Below are positions 30,721 to 40,419 of a stretch of DNA of 64,000 bases, piece by piece; position 1 is the stretch's first letter; each line of letters begins with the position of its first letter. A model generated the notes under the pieces. That model did not search any database and had not been told where the DNA came from. It worked only from the letters and a program-made list of their open reading frames with translations. Source of the DNA: Phytopythium helicoides (lineage: Eukaryota; Oomycota; Peronosporomycetes; Pythiales; Pythiaceae); the NCBI GenBank assembly GCA_024867545.1, contig JANFNE010000030.1:1-64000 (forward strand), given 5' to 3'. Both the position numbers and the translations under genes were made by a program.

Positions 30721-32475
30721 TTAGATTGTAGTTCCTTCTTGAGCTCGCGGGCGCTTCTCTCCCTCACCTTGGACTTGCGACTTCTTAGCGCGCTTCCTTC
30801 CAGACCGACCTGATGGAGCTCTCTGAAATTCACTTACTGCCACAGGGTCCCACAGCTCGCGGTTATAGCGCAGCATCGTGAGCATCTCCGTGACGAGCGC
30901 TGGGCTACCCGTGTGTTCAATGTTATTTGGGAACAGCAACGAGCGGTCCATCGCGGTGCTTGGGATCCACCACAGATCGATGTACTTGGAGCGAAGCGGC
31001 TCGGGTGGCACGGCTTCGAGAATTGCTGCATCTGCAAAACTCAGTCCGCCAAGTAGGATCGGGTCATACTCTTCGTCCTCTTCCATTGCATCCTCAGCGC
31101 CCAATCCTCTGTCGACCCGAAGCAGCTTCATTTCGCTCTTCTCTTCTTCAAGCAGTGATCGCTCTCGATCCTGCAGCACCTTCTCGACACCACTCTCAAT
31201 GCCAGAAGGGCTTGAAACGGGAACGGCTAATGCACAGCCAGGGATGCGCATGCGAATAGCGTCAAACAGTCGACGGACGTAGTGCATAGGAGCCCCTGTG
31301 CGAAGTGTCAGCTTTTGCGCGACTGAAGCAATGTCGGTCAGGCGTGCTCGCAGCACCTCTAGTCGACCTTTCACTTCCGCGGCAACCAACAGGTTTTCCA
31401 GCCCATCGCGATCGCAGTCCCTAAGGTGCAACCCGGTTGCAGCCACCACCGCCATTTGCAGTTGATGGTGGCGATTCAACGTCTTAAGCATCCTCTGCCA
31501 GTCGGAGTCACCGTCGTTCAAGTCGTATACCTCTATGCTTGACATCATATTCTGAAATGACGGAGACAAATTTGCTAAGCGCTGGCGAGTACTCAATGGC
31601 AGCTCGACGATCCCTCGAAGAGCTGCTCGCGCTGCGCTTATATCACCAGAATTGCCCTGCCGGATTACAGCAGCAGCTGCCTTCTCTAGCGTTTTGTTGG
31701 AGCACTCAATAATAGGAAGCGACTCGCTTCCACTTGTCAACTCTTGATGCGCACTTGATAGATTGGCAGAGTCTCCCACCAGGAACGCAACTCGGCGAGC
31801 CACGTCAATTCCGAAATCTTCGCAGACCCTGGACGCTAGCGATGCCAGCGCGTCAGCCTCAGCGTTCGCCTCGTTCTTCGTCGGTGATACACTGAGTCCA
31901 AGCAGCAGAACTCGTCTCGAAGCTGCTCGGTTGCGTTGGTTGGCTCCTTCTTGTAGCTCGCTGTTTCCGGTCGGAGGCAAGACGGCGTACACGGCTGCCA
32001 CCACCGCGCTGCAGATCTGCATGGGCTGCTTCCATGCGTCGAGCGCGAGTCCAAGCACGCAATCTTGAGCCAGTACGTCACGAATTCGCTCTACCAATGC
32101 GCCAAACGCGCTGTTGACAGCCTTTAGCAACTCCGCTCGGCCCTCAGTAGACTTGGCATCCATCCTCCCGTCCTCCACCGCTCGGCTGAGCGCCTCGACC
32201 ATCTCAGTGTTCACTTCCGACGCTTCCCTAACTTCCCTAATTGAAGCGGTTGCCTCGCCTCCGACGGCGCGACGGTTGTATTCGGCTGCAAAGGTGTCCC
32301 CATGCCGCAGCTGTAGGTGCGAGCGCAGGTTCGTGTAGCCCTTGCGCGCCTCCTGCGCAACGACGCGCGCACATAGGCGGCAGGCCCAGTCGCCGCCGCC
32401 CACGTGCTCGAACAGCACGGCCGCCACCTCGCGGTTGGTCGGCTCGCCTGGGGGCGTAGCCAACGGCGGCGCCAT
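30721..32475 (-). CDS. BED zinc-finger protein derived from a hAT transposase
   Basis: Reads 32475 to 30721, single exon, 584 aa, unbroken. A BED-type finger sits at the N-terminus (WACRLCARV, C32 and C35, then H53 and H58). The next ~450 residues resemble a worn hAT transposase core. LALDAW has the first acidic residue (D146) and FLVGDSANLSSA the second (D235). The usual C-x2-H catalytic-fold segment has become IECSNKTLEK, with no His. The last third is acidic and then ends in a basic, Lys/Arg-rich tail that could be a nuclear signal. I see no terminal inverted repeats or target duplications flanking it. An intact frame with degraded transposase motifs suggests either a domesticated DNA-binding gene or an old immobile copy. 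Confidence 0.65.
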   Translation of the reverse strand: MAPPLATPPGEPTNREVAAVLFEHVGGGDWACRLCARVVAQEARKGYTNLRSHLQLRHGDTFAAEYNRRAVGGEATASIREVREASEVNTEMVEALSRAVEDGRMDAKSTEGRAELLKAVNSAFGALVERIRDVLAQDCVLGLALDAWKQPMQICSAVVAAVYAVLPPTGNSELQEGANQRNRAASRRVLLLGLSVSPTKNEANAEADALASLASRVCEDFGIDVARRVAFLVGDSANLSSAHQELTSGSESLPIIECSNKTLEKAAAAVIRQGNSGDISAARAALRGIVELPLSTRQRLANLSPSFQNMMSSIEVYDLNDGDSDWQRMLKTLNRHHQLQMAVVAATGLHLRDCDRDGLENLLVAAEVKGRLEVLRARLTDIASVAQKLTLRTGAPMHYVRRLFDAIRMRIPGCALAVPVSSPSGIESGVEKVLQDRERSLLEEEKSEMKLLRVDRGLGAEDAMEEDEEYDPILLGGLSFADAAILEAVPPEPLRSKYIDLWWIPSTAMDRSLLFPNNIEHTGSPALVTEMLTMLRYNRELWDPVAVSEFQRAPSGRSGRKRAKKSQVQGEGEKRPRAQEGTTI

Positions 32476-33107
32476 CTCGGAAATAGGGAAACCAAAATTC
32501 GCGTTTAGGGAACATCACGGGATGTTTCACTTGAATAAAGTATGTGACCTTGCAGCTGAAGCGTTGGAGCAGGTGCATTGCGAGCGTTCGAATGCATGTC
32601 TTGAGGCCCGTCTCGCTGCGTGGCGAGAGCTCGGCACTCGTGAGCATTGCATTGGCTTGAAGCTTTGGGGCTGGGATGTTCGGTTTCGTTCGTGATCAAA
32701 GCAAAATTAACAAGAGGAATTGCATACGAAGTCGAGCAATTCCGCATCGTCAAGAGCCTACGCCTCCGTCTGTACGAGAACGAAGCAACTGAGGGGCTCT
32801 ACCAAAGTAAATGGGCGAGCCCGCTAGATATTGTGTATGCCGACTGCAAAAAGCGTCTACTCCTGGCTTCGATTCCGCTGATGACCAATGACAGCGTGGA
32901 GCTAAGCACAACTCCCACAAGATGCAGTATCGAAACACATGGACGAAGCAAAGGAGTACGTTATGACAGTTTGCTGCCTCTGAAAGAACTGACAACGCAA
33001 GATTGATGTTGAGCAATGTGTACATTCATTCAGCGACAACTTCAACATGAACTGGACTGCTTGGAGCTCATAAATACAAACGTCTGCTGCTGCTCCTCAC
33101 GCCACAA
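32476..33107. other. Intergenic, no supported gene
   Basis: This gap holds the 5' flank of the BED/hAT gene and the 3' flank of the GPCR-phosphatase gene. An open frame at 32647-33006 (plus) has no recognisable features and lacks a clear initiation context. Confidence 0.4.
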
Positions 33108-36100
33108 TCATACAATCGAATACCCGCCAGCATCCTCGAGGCCTTCGTCAACCGCTTCCACCTCCGCCTCGGGCTCGTCCTCGTCCTTGCTACCTCCAAT
33201 CGACGATGAAAGCCTCGCGACCTCCAGCGAGATCGTTCCGCGCATCGTCGCAGTGTGCCGCCCACTGTCTGATAGCTCAACACAAAAGTCGTGACGAATG
33301 ACTGGCGAGGATGCCGAGCTGTTCTTGGACCGAGTTGGAAGGGGAACGCAGATGACACCCTGTCCGAACGCACGCTGTCCGACGCCGGAATGAACCTTGA
33401 TGGCGACATGCATGGTGGAAGCCGCGGGCCGCGCAAGCGTTGTGTGGGTAACGCCACTTCGAACAAACTTCAACCAGCGAGTGTGCACGGCGTTGCCCAC
33501 AATCGCATTCACAGAGGATCGCCGGCGTCCTCGACGATCTTCAAAGGAAGACGAAGTCGAAGCAGTTGATACTGATGACACCGAACTGTAGCCTCCAGAG
33601 ACTCCTCCAATGATGTTTCCACTGCCGAGGAAAATGCCACCGCTGACAGCATCAGCAAGTTCGTGGAGACGTCGTTGTGCCGCGAAAATGTCTTCAGACG
33701 GCAACGGGAACACAATCGTTACGAAGGCTGCATGAAAATAATCACGTCAGTGAATGGATATGAATATGCAACCAAGCAAGGAAGAGCAGCTTGCATGCGT
33801 ACCTTGCGATGCATGCCGATCGAACAGAAGCGACGGTCGCTCTTCACTCGATGACGATGTGTTCACGACTGTCCGCGATGATCCGTCTTTCGCCGAAGGT
33901 GGGTCGTTCCACGTTATTTCTCCATACGACACGCGCAACGTACATTCACGCACACCGCCTATATGCTCCATGCGCTCGATTTTTCGCAGCGCAGCTTCCG
34001 ACTCTGCTGGGAGGCGGGTGCGATCAACAAGCACGTGGAAAATGCCAACAACAGGCTTGTGGTCCGAACAGCTCACCGATTCGCAAGACGTGTACAGCGA
34101 ACAGTGCAGACGCTTGCGCATGTCCGGGAGAGATCGAAACAGGATTCGATCCGTGTAAGATGGAACGCGAACCTGAGCCGCGGCAGGAACAACGTTGCTG
34201 CCATCATACACCACTCCTCCACGCTGGCTTCCATGTGGAAGAATGGTCGTGTACACTTTGTCCAGCTGCTCGCGCGTCCATTTGCGAGTTGGATCGCGTG
34301 TAAGACCCGCTGCTCCTCTTTCACGGCGGAAAGTCGGTGGAAACGCAATTGGCGCTTCCTCAAATCCATAGAACACCTTTTCGTCACGCATCAAATTTCG
34401 GAGCTCGTCGTGCTCCAGCAAGTCGTCCCATTCGCGGTAGTCATCATCGACTAACGCACTGTTTGTCGACACGCTACTATCGTCGTGTGCGAGGGTGAAG
34501 TGCGTGTCAGCGTGGTCGATTTCGTCCACACTGCAGATCGAGCTCGTAGTGGAATGAAGAGGTTGTGACAGCATTCGGGCGTTGAGATCACTCGATTCCG
34601 TCCGTCTTTTCTTTTTTATCTTCTTCTTCATTGACGCTGTTGCCGTCGACCAACTCCATCTGGACTTCATGACTGACAAGCTCATACCCTTCGATCGATT
34701 TTTGCTGGCGGCAATCTCGCCCGCACGGATGCTGCTCACAAGATCAAGCACATCGTCAACTGATGCATCCCGATGAGTGAGGCGATAGTTGAGATCCCCG
34801 AGCACAAAGCTGTGGTGGTGCAAGAAGGGGAACTCGACGCCAACATCTTCAAGGTTTAAGTGAAGCCCCTTGAGTATATCCACCATGTCTCGATTCCGCT
34901 TGTGCACCCTTGACTTCCCCTTTGAATCGGAAGAGAGGTGGCAGGAAACGAACGCAAAAGAGGTGTCGTAGTAGCGGAAAGCCACGCCAACAGCTCCTTT
35001 GTTCGATGCTCGTCCTAGTACGAGCGACTTCCCGCAGTTGACCTGCTGCCGTACGACTGGGGGCATGTAGAACGCGCCACTTTCGACATCTTGCGCCTGA
35101 ATGAAAACTGAAATTGCAATATGCCCCTATAATTTCGCACCACCAATGTTTGCTTGTTAGTCAGCAGAAGTGGCACGAAAAGTACACTACACCAACGTAC
35201 ATGATAACCGAGAGAAGTGTTAGTGCTTCCGATCTCGCGGTTGAACGTGTAGAACTTGGATCCGCCAGATCCACTTCCGCCTGTCTCAAGGTGCCGTAAC
35301 AGCAGCGCTCGAGTCTCTTGCAGATGGAGACACTCTTGTAGCCCGATGACGTACATATCGTACCCAAGCGGGATCCACGCCTCCAGCTCGGAAGATGAAA
35401 TCTTGGCCTCTCCTAGATTGAATGTAGAGACAAAGATACTTGCCGGACTCCTGGTTCGACTCTGATAATCATCTCCAAACTTGTCACTGCCATCGTCGTC
35501 TCCATCAGCATCCAAAGTTGGAAACAGCTCAGATGGATTGCCCTTGTACTCGTTGGGAAGACGGCGACGGCAGCACGCCAAACGGAAGCAGGCTCCGCTA
35601 GCCATCACCAGCATCTGGCGAATGCTAGGGAGCAGCCCTCCGTAGACGACGGCAATTGCGAAGCCCTGGATACACAATGTTACCTGCATCAGAATAGCAA
35701 AGGCAAACGTCGCGCTGCCGAGGTAATCCCCGAGGAGGCGGAAGATTGTGCTTGGTAGCCACATGACGATGAAAATCCCAATGTAGAGCCGAAGGTTGAG
35801 CGTGATGCGAGCCGAGGACTCGAGAGCCTCCTGGCTGCGTTGGCTTGAGCCAATACGCAGGATATGTCGTTGGGTAATCAGCAAGATTGCCCCCACGTAC
35901 ACGATGGCGATGATCACATAGAGGTACAGGCACCAGAACTGCCACTTGCGGTCGGGAATCCAACAGTACCAAGACGCGCTGCCGTACTTTCCAGCTGACA
36001 AGACATGCACGACAGCAGGTCAGGATACAACACACTTGATGGTGACAAAATGCAACATGGACGCACTTATGAGGACGACACAGCTGACGACAATAGCCGG

Positions 36101-36680
36101 CACGGCGCTCGCGACCACGTATAGCTTGAGTCGGCGGTGGAGCACCTGCTCTGTGTCGCTGCAGACAATCTTGCGGTAGAGGCAGTGGGCGAGGCACGCA
36201 TTCCAGCAAACGGCTGCACCGGAAAGCGGAGCAGTTAGCTGGTGCTCTTGGAGGACATATAGGCTCCAATCACGTACATGCGAGGCCGGCGACCTGTAGC
36301 ACGAACCCCTGGGTTTGACACAGCGCGTTGGCGCGTGCGCTCAAGCCGATGTCGTGGGGGACGCCGAACACCTTTGGGAACGATATTCCAAACACGAGCA
36401 GCGATAGCACGACGACCATCTTGGGCACGACGTTGGCGCGCGCGCAGCTGTTTCCCGCGACGCCGCTCCTCCTGCGCGCGAGCACCGAGCGCGTGTAGTG
36501 GAAGAGGATGGCGGCGCAGCCGAGCATGGAGAGCGCGCAGCAGGCGACGATGACGGCGCGCAGGTCGTCCATCTGCGCGGGCGTGAGGTCCGAGGGCCCC
36601 GCGCGCGCGTCGTCCACGCTGTCGCTGTCGTCGTCGTCCATGTCGAGCGCCAGCAGCGCGCGCCGCACGAGCTGCGCCAT
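33108..36680 (-). CDS. GPCR fused to inositol polyphosphate 5-phosphatase
   Basis: Reads right to left in five exons: 36680-36278, 36213-36067, 35994-35201, 35126-33803, 33727-33108, giving 1095 aa. The N-terminal ~310 residues hold seven hydrophobic segments (near 41-60, 87-105, 122-150, 160-183, 199-222, 244-266, 277-300), including SASWYCWIPDRKWQFWC, typical of cAMP-receptor-like GPCRs. A linker leads into a 5-phosphatase domain from about 360: STFNLGEAKI, NKGAVGVAF (490-498), VLGDLNYRL (D559, N561), VPSYTDRILF (D774) and SDHKPV (802-807). The catalytic signature is complete. An insert of roughly 130 residues, with a basic KKKIKKKRR patch, splits GDLNYR from FEEAPIAFPPTFR. The ~240-residue C-terminus is unassigned. 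A receptor that dephosphorylates PI(4,5)P2 or PIP3 would couple sensing directly to lipid signalling. The fusion class is known in oomycetes as GPCR-bigrams. Confidence 0.88.
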
Positions 36681-37868
36681 GAGCGCCGCGAGACTCGAAC
36701 TGGCCAGCGGCTGCCGCGGATCCCGTCGGCTGTAAGCGCCCGCCGCCCTGGAGGAGGAGCGCGTGCCACTCTCGCGGGCTCCGCCACCCACAGGCGCAGG
36801 CGGCGAGGCGCGACGGCGGCGTGGCGACTGTGGGCGGAGTGGCGGACGCCGCCGCCTTTCTCCGGCTCGGAAGGTGGCAGCACCGCGCTGGACTCATGCC
36901 ATACTGAATCCAAGAGGCCGCAACGAATCATTTGACGGCGTGCCGCGGAAATGGTACACTTTCGTTTTTCACGGCAACCGATTTTATTGCACGACGAGGA
37001 GCTTTGGCAGCCGTGCGCGCGGGTCGATGCCCTCAGCGGCTAGGAGACCCCGTTGCGGGGGACGGACTTTTGACTTGGACTCGCTGCGACTGTCTGCTGG
37101 AGGAGGTTGTGACGGCCATGTAGCGTTACGACACGTTCGTCGCTGGCGGTTTTCCTAAGGGAGTGCGCGATGACGATCGAGGAAGCTTCGACGGGCAAGT
37201 CAGGGGAATCATCAAACACGTCGATGAAGTCCCGTCTTGCTGCTCCACACACCATCCAAAGTCTCTGCTCGACACCATCGCGCAACTGTGCTCATGTCCA
37301 CCACTCCGCTGAGACCAGAAGCCAGCGACACTGAGCAGTGGGCATCGGTGAACTGTCAGGGATGGTCAAATCGCCCGCACCTGATGCACTATCTGTGGGA
37401 GAAACTTTCGAAGGAGGGCCATTCCGCGTTTACGTACTCCTATTTAAATCCAAAAGGGGGAGCACCTCGCTTCGTTCGGTTTGCCATACAAGCGGCGCTG
37501 AATCGCTGCCTTCGGTAACGCGCAAAAGCCAAACTCTCTCTTTACTATCAACTTTTGTCAAATAGGAGTACATTTATTCGGAATCCGTTCGTACCCACAA
37601 TGTAACGGGGTTACACAGGTATGTACCCCATGGGGATAGCATGGCTACACCGGGTTGTGTACCCATTTCCCTCCGGCTAAGTACGATCCGGTTGAGTGGC
37701 ACTCATGCCTTGCATACTTTAGTCAAGTAGTTTTGCGTTGTGTGTTGTAGGAACCACCCATTTCATGAACAATCTAATGCATACATTAATACAGTCTCCA
37801 TTTTGCGCTGAAAGGCATACGTGTATTTGCTTAGTTGTCTAACGCATACTAAAGGCTAGTGAATTGCC
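36681..37868. other. Intergenic, start of transposon-rich island
   Basis: 36681-36930 is the GC-rich 5' flank of the GPCR-phosphatase gene. From about 36930 base composition falls. A minus-strand frame at 37040-37285 and plus-strand frames at 37237-37565 are short and mutually overlapping. About 37599-37780 looks like a mobile-element edge (see separate entry). No intact gene is present. Confidence 0.4.
37599..37780. mobile_element. Possible LTR or element terminus
   Basis: The segment begins TGTAACGGGGTTACA, a perfect 6-bp inverted repeat (TGTAAC/GTTACA) around three G residues, as seen at ends of some Ty3-type LTRs. It continues with CA-rich and G/C-run sequence unlike the flanking genes. 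No matching second LTR was found in the window, so this could be a solo or broken element. Weak. Confidence 0.2.
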
Positions 37869-38927
37869 TTGCACGCTTCTTGCAGTGTCCCCATCACAGA
37901 CACACTGGAGCCGATAAAGCTGGCGCCAGACTCCATAGGCGCCATGCCCTACGAAGCCGACGCTGAAGAGCTGTGGACGATGCTATACTTTCGACCGGAT
38001 ATGTCAGAGGACGAAGACCCTAGAGATGCATCTGGCGACCTGACAGGTTGGACGTACGTCAGTACACACGCCACCCGGGCTCGAGACGCCGCGTACAGGC
38101 AGTGGCAAGCGCGGTACAGACATCTACATACAAGTAAGAGTGACAACTTTACTGATTTTTCATATAGCTGTTGCACGCATCGTGAATGCCATCACCGTAA
38201 GCGAATCACAAAGACTACACAATAGTTCGAGGTTAAAGGACGAGGGATGGCGGGTCAAGTGATAAAGTGCGCATTGGTATCAATCCGGCCATTCTGAACC
38301 ATGTCGACGGGCTTATTATTGGTGACTATGGTGCAACAATGGTATTGACTATACTCGACCAGCGGCTTAGTAAGAATCCAGATATTCCTGCTGTTCTACC
38401 CACCAAGAGGCAAATATCCAACTGCAAGTCATATCTGAGATTGCGAATGGGTGTTCGCTTCGACACTCATACACATCTCCTTGAGTGGGCAGCTAGTCGT
38501 ATGTGCATCGGCCCGGCTGAATTTTTCGGTGATCTTGACAATTTGATGAGGGTTTGGACTGGAATCGGTTCATGGAGCAGCCACGTATTCTTCAGAACGA
38601 GCCAAACGTTCTTGGTTCCAATCAGCATGATGCAACAGATGAAGAAATAGAAGCTTCTTATGGCATTAATGTGACATCACATCGACTATTTCGCATGCTT
38701 TGTTGACAATCCGTAGCTATGGATCTGCCTTGCTGGGGTTGACGGATGGTACCTACAAACTACATCGTTCCGGGTGGACTTTAGTCGATTTTGATACAAC
38801 TATTGCCAACTACGAGAAGGGGAATCTTACCAGAGCATTCTGGGTCCCTACCATCCATTGTCATGTCGACGTAATATATATATACCACTTTATACAAACA
38901 TTTCGTAATTATTATAAACAAACATGA
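37869..38927 (+). pseudogene. Decayed Mutator-like (MULE) transposase
   Basis: Several frames must be combined to read this relic. 37869-38225 ends with sequence that looks like the N-terminal third. 38267-38650 reads INPAILNHVDGLI, then PTKRQISNCKSYLRLRM, with a frameshift near 38555. 38700-38850 then reads SYGSALLGLTDGTYKLHRSG and WTLVDFD. The last part is the DGTYKL region carrying the first catalytic Asp of MULE transposases as found in oomycete genomes. At least two shifts and stops break it, and the second and third catalytic acidic residues are absent. The base composition is AT richer than the neighbours. It marks the core of the accessory island between the GPCR-phosphatase and MscS genes. 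No terminal inverted repeats were identified. Confidence 0.5.
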
Positions 38928-39061
38928 TTTTAAAAGTAATTATACCTGTTTTTCTGTCGTTGTAGGGCGACATCCTTCGCCCCTGCATTCCGTCGAGCTT
39001 AGCACCCGTAAGTTGATCCAGGATACCGTGACGCCTTGCCGTAGACCGTGGGGTATAGTGA

Positions 39062-39763
39062 CCATATTCAACTATCGCCACGAGATGGCTCAGCCGAGCC
39101 GGCTACAGGCCGTGGCAGGTCGCGCTGCTTGAGCGGCGCGCCTTCCAGTTGCCGGCCGAGCCCTCGCTGCGCTCCATGGAGGAGCTTGCGCGAGAGGCTC
39201 AGGGCGGCACTACCCAGGCGCGCGTCGTGGTTAACCGCGGCAAGAAGGAGCGCGCGCTGCTGGACCCCTTGCTGGTGTCGCTGCGCGAGCTCCTTCCTGC
39301 CGTCGACCGCGACGTGGCGCTGCCGGGCAGCCGCTACCGCCCGGATGCGCTCGCCCGGCTCGTGGTCGGCAGGTTCGTGTTCTTCCTCCAGCTGGAGGTG
39401 GACGAACACGAACACCGCCACGGCGACTACGGGCCGGATCGCGAGCGCTCCCGCAACATGGCGATCCGGCGCCTGTGCGGCGCCCCGGTTTTCGCTGTCC
39501 GCATCAACGCGGACAGCTACTACCGGCGTGGCGCGCGTATCCCCTCGCCCTTTTCACGGACGGGGGATATCGTGCGCCACAACGCGTACCTACACCGGCT
39601 GCAGGTGTTTATAAACACCGTGCGCCAGGTGATCATGGATCCGCAATCGGCGCAGGCGGTGACCGTGATGTTTTTCAGCGATGGCATGCCCACGCACTTA
39701 GAAGCGAGTATTTTAAGCAGCCTCTTCGTCAAGGATTCGCGTATGATCTCAGACGGGAGATAA
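39062..39763 (+). pseudogene. Truncated gene with PD-(D/E)XK-nuclease-like segment
   Basis: A frame open from 39062 to the stop at 39763, with no ATG near its left end, so the 5' part seems lost or spliced from elsewhere. It is markedly GC rich inside AT-rich flanks. Its best feature is a block reading RPDALARLV, then FFLQLEVDEHEHRHGDY, then RERSRNMAIR and PVFAVRINADSYY. This matches the pattern RPD...(V/L)E(V/I)DE.QH.Y....E..R......FIRFNPD.Y. I know that pattern from uncharacterised proteins of oomycetes and large DNA viruses, where it resembles a PD-(D/E)XK nuclease core (D..ExD). Function is unproven. It could be a gene fragment carried by the adjacent mobile element, or the remains of a transferred viral-type gene. 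No other domain is visible. Confidence 0.45.
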
Positions 39764-40113
39764 ATTTGTTTAAGCATGATTGATGTAAGAGGATAGGGAA
39801 AAAACATCTGTCGGTCAGTGGAAGACGGTATAAATGCGACACCAAAATACGGAAAACACTGTATTGCATGCAACATCACGGACTAGGTCTGAGTCGGCCC
39901 AATAACCAGTACATAATGGCTAGAAACGCATATACGCGATTTTTTTTTGTGGACTCCGACACCGATTTTCTTAGTCCGCTAACTGCTTAGCCTAGGTTGT
40001 GCCTTTTACTATTTGAAAGGCATAAGGACAAGCTCATGCGCCCCAGTGGAGTAGGCAACAGCTTCATTGTCCTTTAGCTGCTGTCAATTTTTTCTAAGGA
40101 AACTTGGTCTCTT
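39764..40113. other. AT-rich spacer, no gene
   Basis: Spacer between the nuclease-like fragment and the homopolymer tract. It contains a T8 run near 39940 and no convincing reading frame. Confidence 0.45.
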
Positions 40114-40290
40114 CCCCCCCCCCCCCCCAAAAAAAAAAAAAAAAACAAAAAAAACAAAAAACAAAAAACAAAAAACAAAAAACAAAAAACAAAAAACAAA
40201 AAACAAAAAACAAAAAACAAAAAACAAAAAACAAAAAATAAAAACAAAAAATAAAAACAAAAAAAAAAACAAAAAACAAAAAATAAAAGA
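40114..40290. repeat. Poly-C / poly-A / (CAAAAAA)n tract
   Basis: Fifteen C residues (40114-40128) are followed directly by a 17-nt A run and then a long array of CAAAAAA heptamers with occasional TAAAAAC variants to about 40290. The strand asymmetry is extreme: almost no G or T on the plus strand over 170 nt. It lies 130 bp before the first MscS-like gene. Open frames across it are artefacts of the repeat. Confidence 0.85.
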
Positions 40291-40419
40291 GTACACTCTA
40301 ATGTCTAATGAATAGTGACTTTCGTGCCTGCGATTGGTCCAAAAACAATCCTATTATTCACCAATGGCAGCTGCTTATTGTTCGGCACCTCGACACTCGA
40401 GAAAAAGCCGCAAGCCGCC

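Noticed and set aside
37040..37285. Minus-strand 81-codon frame resembling a retroviral-type protease segment (VCGAARRDFID)
   Set aside because: The required DT/SG triad is absent and the frame is short; kept only as weak context for a possible retroelement remnant.
40067..40315. Lys/Asn-rich (plus) and Phe-rich (minus) frames over the heptamer tract
   Set aside because: Produced solely by the (CAAAAAA)n repeat.
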